Assembly: GCA_024222295.1 (NCBI GenBank)
Contig: JAAEPF010000024.1
Coordinates: forward strand, 248,001-312,000
DNA length: 64,000 bases
Reading direction: 5' to 3'
Source of the DNA: Actinomycetes bacterium
GTDB taxonomy: Bacteria; Actinomycetota; Acidimicrobiia; Acidimicrobiales; Microtrichaceae
Shown: positions 39,707-49,195 of the stretch, in pieces
Numbering within the stretch: position 1 is the first letter of the stretch
How the letters are laid out: each line of letters begins with the position of its first letter
The notes under the pieces: generated by a model
Told to the model about the DNA's origin: nothing
Database searches by the model: none
What the model saw: only the letters and a program-made list of their open reading frames with translations
Made by a program: the position numbers and the translations under genes

Positions 39707-40293
39707 GTGGGCTCGGCGACCTGATGGTCGTCGGCCTCGGCAACCCGGGCAGTCGTTACGCCGGGACCCGCCACAACGTCGGCTCCGACACGGTCGCGCT
39801 GATTGCAGCGCGGGGCGGCGAGCGCTTGCGCGACGACACCAAGGTTTCTGCGTCGGTCGGCGACGTGCGTATCGGCGATGTCAGGGTCCGCCTCGCAGTT
39901 CCCATGACGTGGATGAACGAGTCGGGTCTCGCCGTGTCGTCACTGGTGCGGCGCCACGAGCCTGATGACTGGAACCGTCTTGTGATCGTGCATGACGAGC
40001 TGGACCTCGAACCGGGCGTCGTCAGATGCAAGGTCGGTGGCGGCCTGGCCGGCCACAACGGCCTTCGCGACATCGACAGGCACCTCTCGACCCGCGACTT
40101 CGCGCGCGTGCGCATCGGCGTCGGCAAGCCCCCGGGCGGGGCGGAGCACGGCGCGAACTGGGTGCTGTCGCGGGTGTCCGGATCCGAGCGCGAAGTGCTG
40201 GTCGGGTCCGTGGAACGTGCCGCTGATGCCGTCGAAACGATTGCCACTGACGGAATCGACGCCGCCATGGCGCAGTTCAACGCTCGCAGCTAG
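39703..40293 (+). CDS. pth: Peptidyl-tRNA hydrolase
   Basis: The 196-residue Pth has all catalytic residues: VVGLGNPGSRYAGTRHNVGSD (Asn and the general-base His in TRHNVG), PMTWMNESGLAV (Asn of the substrate site), VIVHDELDLEPG (Asp) and GGLAGHNGLRDIDRHL (Asn). It recycles peptidyl-tRNAs dropped from the ribosome. GTG start overlaps the L25 stop. Its TAG is shared in CTAG with the stop of the convergent EamA gene, the second such arrangement in this window. Confidence 0.97.
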   Translation: MSGLGDLMVVGLGNPGSRYAGTRHNVGSDTVALIAARGGERLRDDTKVSASVGDVRIGDVRVRLAVPMTWMNESGLAVSSLVRRHEPDDWNRLVIVHDELDLEPGVVRCKVGGGLAGHNGLRDIDRHLSTRDFARVRIGVGKPPGGAEHGANWVLSRVSGSEREVLVGSVERAADAVETIATDGIDAAMAQFNARS

Positions 40294-41177
40294 ACGGCGA
40301 TCAGCACGACCGCGAGCACTGCCATGGCGAGGCCCCCCACTTGGTGACGCTGCAGGCGTTCGCCCAGCACGCCGCGTGCCAACAGGATGGTCGACGCCGG
40401 GTAGAGCGCGAGGATCACGCCGACCACCACGATCAGGCCACGCCTGCCGGCCTCGAGCACCAGGATGTTTGAGCCGCCGTCGAGCACTCCGGCGGCCATG
40501 GCGAGCAGCAGCCCGGTTCGCAGCGTCGGGGAAGCCCGGACCTCGGCGGTCCACACGGCGGTCAGGGCGGCGACAACCCCGACGAGCAACACCGAAGCTG
40601 CACGCGAGGCGACGAGTGGCCAGAGCCCCGAGTCCTCCGATGTGCGCGTGACGATCACGACGAAGAGTCCGAAGCCGGCTCCCGCGGCCAGCCCGGCCAT
40701 CAGGCCGAGCCGCGCTCCATCGGGTGTGGTGCGTTCCTCGAGGGGCTCGGATGCCTGGACGTCGGGATCAGCGGTGCCCTCTCGGGCGATCAACGCGATG
40801 GCGGGAAACGCCACGGCGACACCCAGCCACGCCACGACACCGGGCCGTTCGCCCATCGCGAGGCCCGCCACCACCGGCACTATGGCAGAGGTGACCGCCG
40901 AGGTCGGTGCCACGACGCTCATGGACCCGACACTGAGCCCGAAGTAGAACGCCGTGATGGCGGCTCCACCGACGAGGCCTGCGGCGGCGCCGAGCATGAG
41001 GTCGTCCTGGCCCGGGGACCCACCCACCACGAGCGCTGCGCCGCCCAGCAGCACCAGCCCGCAGCCGAGTGCGGCGAGCGACGAGATGGCCGCGGGAATC
41101 CTGCGTGCCGACATGCCGCCGAGGAAGTCGGCAACGCCGAATACGGCCGAAGCGAGGATCGCCAGTGCGGCTGCCAT
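40290..41177 (-). CDS. EamA/DMT family membrane transporter
   Basis: The 295-residue protein has ten hydrophobic helices arranged as two five-helix EamA repeats. The first starts AALAILASAVFGVADFLGG and contains VVAPTSAVTSAIVPVVAGLAMGERPG; the second ends VVGVILALYPASTILLARGVLGERLQRHQ. Both halves carry the family's P….…..lGE.ls motif at the repeat end. Substrates of such drug/metabolite transporters vary and cannot be read here. It shares its stop CTAG with pth and is divergent from mfd across 56 bases. Confidence 0.9.
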   Translation of the reverse strand: MAAALAILASAVFGVADFLGGMSARRIPAAISSLAALGCGLVLLGGAALVVGGSPGQDDLMLGAAAGLVGGAAITAFYFGLSVGSMSVVAPTSAVTSAIVPVVAGLAMGERPGVVAWLGVAVAFPAIALIAREGTADPDVQASEPLEERTTPDGARLGLMAGLAAGAGFGLFVVIVTRTSEDSGLWPLVASRAASVLLVGVVAALTAVWTAEVRASPTLRTGLLLAMAAGVLDGGSNILVLEAGRRGLIVVVGVILALYPASTILLARGVLGERLQRHQVGGLAMAVLAVVLIAV

Positions 41178-41221
41178 CGGGTCAGCATTGCAGCCAAGTT
41201 CCCTGCGGACGGCACCGGCGC

Positions 41222-41233
41222 TACCTTCGGGCG
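41222..41233 (+). promoter_or_regulatory. Leaderless -10 promoter element of mfd
   Basis: TACCTT (41222-41227) lies six bases before the GTG at 41234. This selects the GTG (VRDEDG) over the earlier in-frame ATG at 41069. Confidence 0.5.
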
Positions 41234-44200
41234 GTGCGCGACGAGGACGGTCCCCCCAACACAGCTCCGCTGTCGTCGCTGCTCGCGGCGCTGGCCGGCG
41301 AGCCGGCGCTGCGCGATGCCCTGGGCCGCAGTGGCGCTTCCTTGGTGATGCCAGAGGCCGCTCACGGCGCTGTGCTGGCCGGCCTGGTCGAACTCGTGCA
41401 GCGCCGCCCGGTTGTGGTCGCGGTGCCACTGGCCACCGATGCGGAGCGCCTCGCCGCCGCCCTGGGCGAGTTCCTGCCTGCTCACGCGGTGGAGCTGTTC
41501 CCCGCGTGGGAGACCTTGCCCTTCGAGCGCGTCTCGCCCGGTGTGGAGACCATGGGGCGCCGCGTGGAGGTCCTGTGGCGGCTGCGTACCCGTGACGAGT
41601 CACTGCGGGTGGTTGTGGTGCCTGCGCGTGCACTGGTGCAGCGGCTCGGACCACATGTGGAGGACACCGAGCCGGTCCCCCTGGCGCCGGGCGACACGCT
41701 CGACTCGGACGCGCTCGTGGCCGACCTGGTCAACGCGGGCTACCGCCGTGAGTACCAGGTGGAACACCGTGGCGAGGTGGCGGTGCGCGGCTCGATCGTG
41801 GATGTGTTTCCCGCTACCGCCGACCACCCGGTGCGCATCGACCTGTGGGGCGACGAGGTGGAGCGCCTGACCCGGTTCTCCGTTGCCGACCAGCTGGCCA
41901 CGGACGCGGTCGAGGAGGTGCGCGTCTTCCCGGCACGGGAGCTGTTGCCCGCCCCGGAGATCCGCGAACGCGCCGAGCACCTCCTGTCCACCGACCCGTG
42001 GGGACGCGAACAGTGGCAGCGCCTGGCCGACGGCGAGGTGTTCGATGGCATGGAGGCGTGGCTGCCGTGGCTCGCCGATGCCGAGCACGTGCTGTACGAC
42101 CTGGTGGGCGATGACGCCCTGATCATCGCGGTCGATCCCCGGCGTTTGGCGGATCGTGCCGCCGAGATCGCCGAGGAGGAGTCGAGCCTCGCCGACTCGT
42201 TGTCGCGCACCTGGGGTATCGACGACTCCCTCGGGCGTCCCCGCCTTCACCTCGAAGCAGGAAGGCTCCTGGAGCACACAGAGGCAGCGGCGTGGACCAT
42301 CAGCTCCGTGGCCGACTCGCCATCGACGCCCACCGTGGATGCGCGCGGGTGGCCCACGGCGGTCGGCGATGCGGAGGCGGTGCTGGCGGATCTGCGCCGC
42401 CTGGTCAACGACGGCTTCCGCGTCGTGGTCTGTGCCCACGGTGAGGGAGCCACAGCGCGCATGTCACGGGCGCTCGGCGCAGAGGGCTTCCATCTCGAGG
42501 TCGTGGATTCGACGCTTGACCGCGGATGCGTGCTTCCCGGCGTGAAGCTGGCGCTGCTCTGCGAGGCCGACCTGACCGGCCGCCGGCGCACGCACCGCGC
42601 GGCGCGTGCGCCCCGGCGCGACGCACAGCACTTCTTCGAGGACCTCACCGTGGGCGACCACGTCGTGCATGACCACCACGGCGTCGCCCGCTTCGCAGGC
42701 ATGGTGAAGCGCTCCATGCAGGGAGCCGAGCGGGACTACCTGCTGCTCGAGTACAAGGGCGACGACCGCCTCTACGTGCCGTCGGACCAGATCGACAGCG
42801 TCCGGCTGTACTCGGGTGGCGAGACACCGGCGCTGAACCGCATGGGCGGTGCGGACTTCGCGCGCACCAAGGCCAAGGTGCGCTCGGCGGTGGCCGAGAT
42901 CGCACAGGAACTCGTGGTCCTGTACCAGCAGCGTGTGAGCGCTGCGGGGCACGCCTATGGCGAGGACACGCCGTGGCAGCACGAGATGGAGGCGGCCTTT
43001 CCTTTCCAGGAGACGCCGGACCAGCTGAAGGCCATTGCCGATGTGAAGGCGGACATGGAGTCCGAGGCGCCGATGGACCGTCTCGTGTGTGGCGACGTGG
43101 GCTTCGGCAAGACCGAAGTGGCGGTCCGTGCGGCCTTCAAGGCCGTACAGGCAGGCAAACAGGTGGCGATCCTGGTTCCCACGACCCTGCTCGCCCAACA
43201 GCACCACCAGACCTTCTCGGAGAGGTTCGCCGGCTTCCCGCTTCGGGTCGAGGTGTTGTCGCGGTTCCTCACCCCGGCGCAGGCGAGGAAGGTCACCGGA
43301 GGCATCGCGGACGGTGACGTGGACGTGGTCATCGGCACCCACCGGCTGCTCTCGGAGGACATCAAGTTCCCCAAGCTGGGCCTGCTGATCGTCGACGAGG
43401 AACAGCGCTTCGGCGTTTCGCACAAGGAGGCCATCAAGGCCCTCCGCACGGATGTCGACGTGCTCACGCTCACGGCCACTCCGATCCCGCGCACGCTCGA
43501 GATGAGCCTCACCGGAATCCGTGACCTCTCGCTGCTCAACACGCCACCGGCGGCACGCCAGCCAATCCTCACCTACGTGGGTGAGTACGACGACCTGGCG
43601 GTCTCGGAGGCCATACGCCGCGAGCTCCTGCGTGAGGGCCAGGTGTTCTACGTGCACAACCGCGTGCGCGACATAGAGAGCCGGGCCGCGCGGATCCGCG
43701 AGCTGGTGCCCGAAGCCCGCGTCGCCGTCGCCCACGGCCAGATGGACGAGGGCACCCTCGAGCGCGTCGTGGTCGACTTCTGGGAGGGCGAGTACGACGT
43801 GCTCGTGTGCACCACGATCATCGAGTCCGGGATCGACATGCCCTCGGTCAACACCCTCGTGGTGGAACGAGCGGACCTCCTCGGGCTCGGCCAGCTGCAC
43901 CAGCTGCGCGGCAGGGTCGGCCGTGCCGGACAGCGTGCCTACGCCTACCTGTTCTTTCCCCAGGACCGACAACTGAGCGAGGAGGCATACGAGCGGCTCA
44001 AGACGATCGGGGAGACCACAGAGCTGGGATCCGGGTTCCGCATCGCCATGCGTGACCTCGAGATCCGCGGGGCGGGCAACCTGCTGGGCACCGGCCAGTC
44101 CGGCCATGTCGCGGCGGTGGGCTATGACCTCTACGTGCAGATGGTCAACGAGGCGATTTCCGACCTCAACGGCGAGCAGGCCCCGCCCGAACCCGACGAG

Positions 44201-44659
44201 ATCACCGTGGAGCTGCCGGTGGATGCGAACCTGCCGGCTGACTACATCGAGCGTGACGACCTGCGCATGGAGGCATACCGCCGGCTGGCCGCCGTCTCCA
44301 CGCCGCTCGAGGTCGACGAGATCGCCCAGGGCTGGGTGGACCGCTTCGGCCCCATGCCGGAGCCCGCAGCCGCCCTGCTCACCGTCGCCCGGGTCCGCGC
44401 GGAGTGCGCCCGTACGGGCATCACCGACATCTCGGTCACCAAGGCGCCGGCCCTGTCGGGCGGCGGACTCGTGGCACGCCTGTCGCCGGTGCAGCTTGCG
44501 CAGTCCAAGCAGATGCGCCTCGAGCGGCTCTATCCGGCGGCGGTCTACAAGGAGCCGATCGGCGAGCTCCAGTTGCCAATCCCCCGCGGCGAGGACCCGG
44601 CCGCCTTCCTCACCGAGGCCATCACGCAGCTTGTGCCCGAACCTGCGGCCGCGACGTAG
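41234..44659 (+). CDS. mfd: Transcription-repair coupling factor
   Basis: The 1141-residue Mfd has a full domain order. The UvrB-like N-terminal region (to about 340) includes PAWETLPFERVSPG. The RNA-polymerase interacting domain follows (about 470-550; DHVVHDHHGVARFAGM). Next is the helicase core with P-loop CGDVGFGKTEVAVR (about 618-631), DEEQRFG (about 720), TATPIPRTLEMSL and HQLRGRVGRAGQRAYAYL. The C-terminal TRCF domain covers ITVELPVDANLP onward. It displaces stalled RNA polymerase and recruits UvrA. Divergent from EamA; the stop overlaps a promoter-like box for the next gene. Confidence 0.98.
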   Translation: MRDEDGPPNTAPLSSLLAALAGEPALRDALGRSGASLVMPEAAHGAVLAGLVELVQRRPVVVAVPLATDAERLAAALGEFLPAHAVELFPAWETLPFERVSPGVETMGRRVEVLWRLRTRDESLRVVVVPARALVQRLGPHVEDTEPVPLAPGDTLDSDALVADLVNAGYRREYQVEHRGEVAVRGSIVDVFPATADHPVRIDLWGDEVERLTRFSVADQLATDAVEEVRVFPARELLPAPEIRERAEHLLSTDPWGREQWQRLADGEVFDGMEAWLPWLADAEHVLYDLVGDDALIIAVDPRRLADRAAEIAEEESSLADSLSRTWGIDDSLGRPRLHLEAGRLLEHTEAAAWTISSVADSPSTPTVDARGWPTAVGDAEAVLADLRRLVNDGFRVVVCAHGEGATARMSRALGAEGFHLEVVDSTLDRGCVLPGVKLALLCEADLTGRRRTHRAARAPRRDAQHFFEDLTVGDHVVHDHHGVARFAGMVKRSMQGAERDYLLLEYKGDDRLYVPSDQIDSVRLYSGGETPALNRMGGADFARTKAKVRSAVAEIAQELVVLYQQRVSAAGHAYGEDTPWQHEMEAAFPFQETPDQLKAIADVKADMESEAPMDRLVCGDVGFGKTEVAVRAAFKAVQAGKQVAILVPTTLLAQQHHQTFSERFAGFPLRVEVLSRFLTPAQARKVTGGIADGDVDVVIGTHRLLSEDIKFPKLGLLIVDEEQRFGVSHKEAIKALRTDVDVLTLTATPIPRTLEMSLTGIRDLSLLNTPPAARQPILTYVGEYDDLAVSEAIRRELLREGQVFYVHNRVRDIESRAARIRELVPEARVAVAHGQMDEGTLERVVVDFWEGEYDVLVCTTIIESGIDMPSVNTLVVERADLLGLGQLHQLRGRVGRAGQRAYAYLFFPQDRQLSEEAYERLKTIGETTELGSGFRIAMRDLEIRGAGNLLGTGQSGHVAAVGYDLYVQMVNEAISDLNGEQAPPEPDEITVELPVDANLPADYIERDDLRMEAYRRLAAVSTPLEVDEIAQGWVDRFGPMPEPAAALLTVARVRAECARTGITDISVTKAPALSGGGLVARLSPVQLAQSKQMRLERLYPAAVYKEPIGELQLPIPRGEDPAAFLTEAITQLVPEPAAAT

Positions 44660-44669
44660 CATCGGCGCC
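44657..44669 (+). promoter_or_regulatory. Leaderless -10 promoter element of the SurA-like lipoprotein gene
   Basis: TAGCAT (44657-44662) begins with the mfd stop codon and lies seven bases before the ATG at 44670. Confidence 0.5.
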
Positions 44670-45653
44670 ATGACCAACCCCTCGTGGCGCCGTGGCACAG
44701 CGCTGTTCGTTGCAGCAATGGCCCTTGTGGCGTCGTCGTGCGGCGTCGCCGCCAACGACGTGGCCGCCAGCCTCAACGGTTCTGACATCAGTACCGACTC
44801 CGTGGACGCCCTCGCCGCGGACGAGGCGTTCTCGCAGCTGTTCGGCTTCCAGGTCGGAACCGCGGACAGCAGTGTCGTGAGCGCTTCCACGGCGCGCACG
44901 GTGCTCGACTTCCTGCTGGAGGGCGAGGCCCTCATCCAGGCCGCGGAGGAATCCGGGCTGACGGTCGAGGCCGACGACACGATGCTCACCGAGACCATCA
45001 CCGGCCTCCAGCAGCAGGGCTATGCCTTCGGGGTCGCCGACCTGAGCGACGAGGCCAGGGACTTCCTGTCCCGTTTCGTGGTGGCCGACCGGATCGTCGC
45101 CACGACCGGCGGCAATCTGGGTGAGCCCACCGAGGCCGACCTTCGCTTCGTGTACGGCGAGACCGCCGACAGCGGCCGTTGGGAGCGCACCTGCCTGACC
45201 CTTGTCGCAGCACTCGCAGATGATGCCGAGGCGGTGGCGGATGTACTCGAGGACGGGGCCGAACTCATCGAGGTGCCGGATTCCGTCACGGACGCCCAGG
45301 TGGCGATCGACCCGTCGCAGGCCTGTGCGACCGCCGTCGACCTTGCGCAGCTGCCACCGGTGCTCGTGGACTCGATCGGTGGTGCCGAGGCCGGTGTGGT
45401 CGTGGGGCCGATAGAGGTCGAGCAGGGTGGCGGCCCGGCCTTGGTGGCCTACTACGAGGTCGAGTCGGTTGAGAGGGTCGACTTCGAGTCGGCCCGCTCC
45501 GAGCTCGAGGCGGAAGTCGCCCAGTCGTACCTTGCGGTGCAGATCGCGCGTGGCACCGAGGTCAACCCCCGCTACGGCGATGGTGTTGCGCTCGAAGCGG
45601 CACAGTCCCAGACCGGTGCACCGGCGCTCGTGGCACGCGTCCAGCGGCCCTGA
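44670..45653 (+). CDS. SurA/PrsA-like secreted lipoprotein (putative foldase)
   Basis: The 327-residue lipoprotein has lipobox LVASSC with lipidated Cys24. The N-terminal helical part resembles SurA N-domains: VAASLNGSDISTDSVDALAAD, then FLLEGEALIQAAEESGLTVEADD. A weak parvulin-like middle (about 150-270) follows and a helical C-terminus (FESARSELEAEVAQSYLAVQIA). Clear catalytic parvulin motifs are not visible, so it may be chaperone-only. Placement between mfd and mazG matches many actinobacterial genomes, where a SurA-like gene lies there. Probably extracytoplasmic and anchored. Confidence 0.75.
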   Translation: MTNPSWRRGTALFVAAMALVASSCGVAANDVAASLNGSDISTDSVDALAADEAFSQLFGFQVGTADSSVVSASTARTVLDFLLEGEALIQAAEESGLTVEADDTMLTETITGLQQQGYAFGVADLSDEARDFLSRFVVADRIVATTGGNLGEPTEADLRFVYGETADSGRWERTCLTLVAALADDAEAVADVLEDGAELIEVPDSVTDAQVAIDPSQACATAVDLAQLPPVLVDSIGGAEAGVVVGPIEVEQGGGPALVAYYEVESVERVDFESARSELEAEVAQSYLAVQIARGTEVNPRYGDGVALEAAQSQTGAPALVARVQRP

Positions 45654-45665
45654 GCGACACACAAC

Positions 45666-46679
45666 ATGGCCCGCATCGATGTGATAGGGCTCGGCCCGGC
45701 AGGTGCTGACCTGCTCACGTCGAATGCCCGCGCGCTCTGGGCTGAAGCAGACCAGCGCTTCCTGCGAACCGCTCGCCACCCCGCGGTGCACGACATCGAG
45801 CCGGCGGCGTCCTTCGACCACCACTACGAGCAGGCCGACACCTTCACACAGGTCTACTCCGGCATCGTGCAGGACCTGCTGGCCGCGGCTGCACTCCATG
45901 GGCGGGTGACCTACGCGGTACCGGGGTCGCCGGTTGTCGCCGAGTCGACCGTCGAGCAGCTGCTCGCTGCTGCCGGCGACGAGCTCGAAGTGGTGGTTCA
46001 TCCCGCGATGTCGTTCCTCGACCTGGCGTGGGCACGGCTCGGGGTCGATCCGGTGGCAGCATCTGTGGCGATCGTCGACGGACATCGTTTCGACGCGACC
46101 CGGCCCAGCGGCGGGGGAGCGGCGCTGGTCGCCCAGTGCGAGTCGCGCCGGACACTTTCGGACATCAAGCTCGCGCTCGCCGAGCCGCCCGTGGGAACGG
46201 TCACGCTGCTGCAGGGTCTCGGGCTGCCCGACGAGCGCATCGAGCGGGTGGACTGGGCCGAGATCGACCGCACGCTGGAGCCCGACCACCTGACGTCGCT
46301 GTGGATTCCCGATCTGCCGCCCACCGCCGGCGGCCGGCTCGACCGCTTCGCAGCGTTGGTGCAACAGCTCCGCCGAGACGACCCATGGAAGGCCCGCCAG
46401 GACCACGAGAGCCTGCGCCCGTACCTGTTGGAAGAGGCGCATGAGGTGCTCGAGGCCATCGGTGCGTATGACACCGAGACCGGCGAAGGGGCAGATGAGC
46501 TGGCCTCCGAGCTGGGAGACCTGCTGTACCAGCCGGTGTTCCACGCGGCGATCGCATCAGAGACCGGCTGGTTCGACCTGGCCGACGTGGTCAGTTCGAT
46601 ACACGACAAGCTGGTGGCCCGTAGCTCTTATCCGGACTGGGAGACTGCCAAGGCGGCAGAACGCAACGCCGAGCAATAG
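45666..46679 (+). CDS. mazG: Nucleoside triphosphate pyrophosphohydrolase MazG with tetrapyrrole-methylase-like N-domain
   Basis: The 337 residues combine a YabN-type tetrapyrrole (corrin) methylase fold (1-215: IDVIGLGPAGADLLT, VTYAVPGSPVVAE, VVVHPAMSFLD) with one MazG domain (225-337: DDPWKARQDHESLRPYLLEEAHEVLEAI, written here as three adjoining motifs of the family; and ELASELGDLLYQPVFHA). The metal-binding EExxE and ExxD motifs are present (LLEEAHE, SELGD). The family's CPWD becomes DPWK. It hydrolyses NTPs to NMP and PPi, clearing aberrant nucleotides. Twelve bases follow the SurA-like gene. Confidence 0.9.
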   Translation: MARIDVIGLGPAGADLLTSNARALWAEADQRFLRTARHPAVHDIEPAASFDHHYEQADTFTQVYSGIVQDLLAAAALHGRVTYAVPGSPVVAESTVEQLLAAAGDELEVVVHPAMSFLDLAWARLGVDPVAASVAIVDGHRFDATRPSGGGAALVAQCESRRTLSDIKLALAEPPVGTVTLLQGLGLPDERIERVDWAEIDRTLEPDHLTSLWIPDLPPTAGGRLDRFAALVQQLRRDDPWKARQDHESLRPYLLEEAHEVLEAIGAYDTETGEGADELASELGDLLYQPVFHAAIASETGWFDLADVVSSIHDKLVARSSYPDWETAKAAERNAEQ

Positions 46680-46688
46680 TCTGCTGCG
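46677..46688 (+). promoter_or_regulatory. Leaderless -10 promoter element of ino1
   Basis: TAGTCT (46677-46682) starts with the mazG stop codon and lies six bases before the ino1 ATG. The identical hexamer and spacing occur before ispE. Confidence 0.5.
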
Positions 46689-47990
<1,302 letters not shown>

Positions 47991-47992
47991 CG

Positions 47993-49180
47993 ATGCAGGT
48001 GGACCTGCTCGATCCCGGTTTCTGGCAAGGCGACCCACACCCCGCCCTCACGTGGATGCGGGCCAACGAGCCGGTGTGGCGTGACGAGGCCAACGGACTG
48101 TGGGGAGTCACCCGCCACGCCGACGTCCATGACGTCGAGCGGCGCAGCGACGTGTTCATCTCCCGCGCGGGCTACCGCTCCTGGGGCTCGCCGGAAGAGA
48201 ACAACATGATCGCCCAGGACGATCCCCAACATCTCGTCCAGCGCCGCCTGGTGTCGGACCGCTTCACCCCGCGCAGCGTGCGTGACCACAGCGAGTGGCT
48301 CGCATCCACCATCGGTGAGCTGCTGGACGGCGTGCCGGGTGATGCGCCCTTCGATGTGATCGGTGGCCTTGCGGCGCAGTTGCCCTGCCGACTGACAGCG
48401 ATGCTGCTCGGGTTCCCCGAGGACCGCTGGGCCGACATCAAGGGCTGGTCGGAGCGTCTCATGCGCATCGACACCGCTCCGACGGATCCCGACGTGGCGA
48501 TGGGCATGTTCACCGCCATCGGCGAGTTCGGGGCGCTGCTCAACGAAGAGGCTCCCAGGCGCGAGGGTTGCCCGGTGCACGAGGCCGCTGACCTGTTGTC
48601 GGTATGGGTCAACGCCGAACAGGACGGCCAACCGCTCTACGGCGCCGACCGCCTGGTGCACGAGACCGGGCTGTTCATCTCCGGGGGTGCGGAGACCACC
48701 CGCACGGTGATCGCGCACGGTCTCGCCGTACTGGCCCAGCACCCGGACCAGTGGGAACTGATGGCGTCTGACCCCACCGTGGTGACCACCGCGGTCGAGG
48801 AGCTGATCCGCTGGGTCACCCCGCTAAACAACTTCTTCCGAACGGCCGTCGCAGATGACCACATCGGCGAGCAGCCCGTGGCGGCGGGGGACCGGGTGGT
48901 GTTGCTGTACCCATCGGCCAACCGCGACGAGGCCGTGTTCGACGACCCGTTCACCTTCGATGTGACCCGAAGCCCCAACCCACACGTGGCCTTCGGCTTC
49001 GGCACCCACTTCTGCATCGGGGCCAATCTGGCCCGCCTCGAACTCAACATGTTGTTCGCGGAAATGACGAGGCGGTTCGAGCCGCCGGTGGTGGTTTCCG
49101 CCCCCGAGGTGGAGCGCAACATCTTCGCTCGCTCTGTGAAGTCCTTCAGTGTCGATATGCGGCCGCGCGGCTCTGGCTGA
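47993..49180 (+). CDS. Cytochrome P450
   Basis: The 395-residue soluble P450 has I-helix FISGGAETTRTVI (Glu replaces the usual Asp after Ala), K-helix VEELIRWVTP, the NRDEAVFDDPF meander, and haem loop FGFGTHFCIGANLARLE with the Cys ligand. C-helix region: MIAQDDPQHLVQRRLV. It needs separate ferredoxin partners. It belongs to a different subgroup from the P450 at 5168, judged by the haem loop and I-helix. It starts three bases after ino1, so the two are co-transcribed. The substrate is unknown. Confidence 0.94.
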   Translation: MQVDLLDPGFWQGDPHPALTWMRANEPVWRDEANGLWGVTRHADVHDVERRSDVFISRAGYRSWGSPEENNMIAQDDPQHLVQRRLVSDRFTPRSVRDHSEWLASTIGELLDGVPGDAPFDVIGGLAAQLPCRLTAMLLGFPEDRWADIKGWSERLMRIDTAPTDPDVAMGMFTAIGEFGALLNEEAPRREGCPVHEAADLLSVWVNAEQDGQPLYGADRLVHETGLFISGGAETTRTVIAHGLAVLAQHPDQWELMASDPTVVTTAVEELIRWVTPLNNFFRTAVADDHIGEQPVAAGDRVVLLYPSANRDEAVFDDPFTFDVTRSPNPHVAFGFGTHFCIGANLARLELNMLFAEMTRRFEPPVVVSAPEVERNIFARSVKSFSVDMRPRGSG

Positions 49181-49183
49181 GGT

Positions 49184-49195
49184 CACAATGTTCAC
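49184..49195 (+). promoter_or_regulatory. Leaderless -10-like element of the OafA-type gene
   Basis: CACAAT (49184-49189) lies six bases before the GTG at 49196. The same hexamer and spacing precede PNP. Confidence 0.4.

Noticed and set aside
42464-45001. 845-codon open frame on the minus strand opposite mfd
   Set aside because: It is antisense to an unmistakable Mfd. Composition follows the complement of GC-rich codons and no domain is recognisable.
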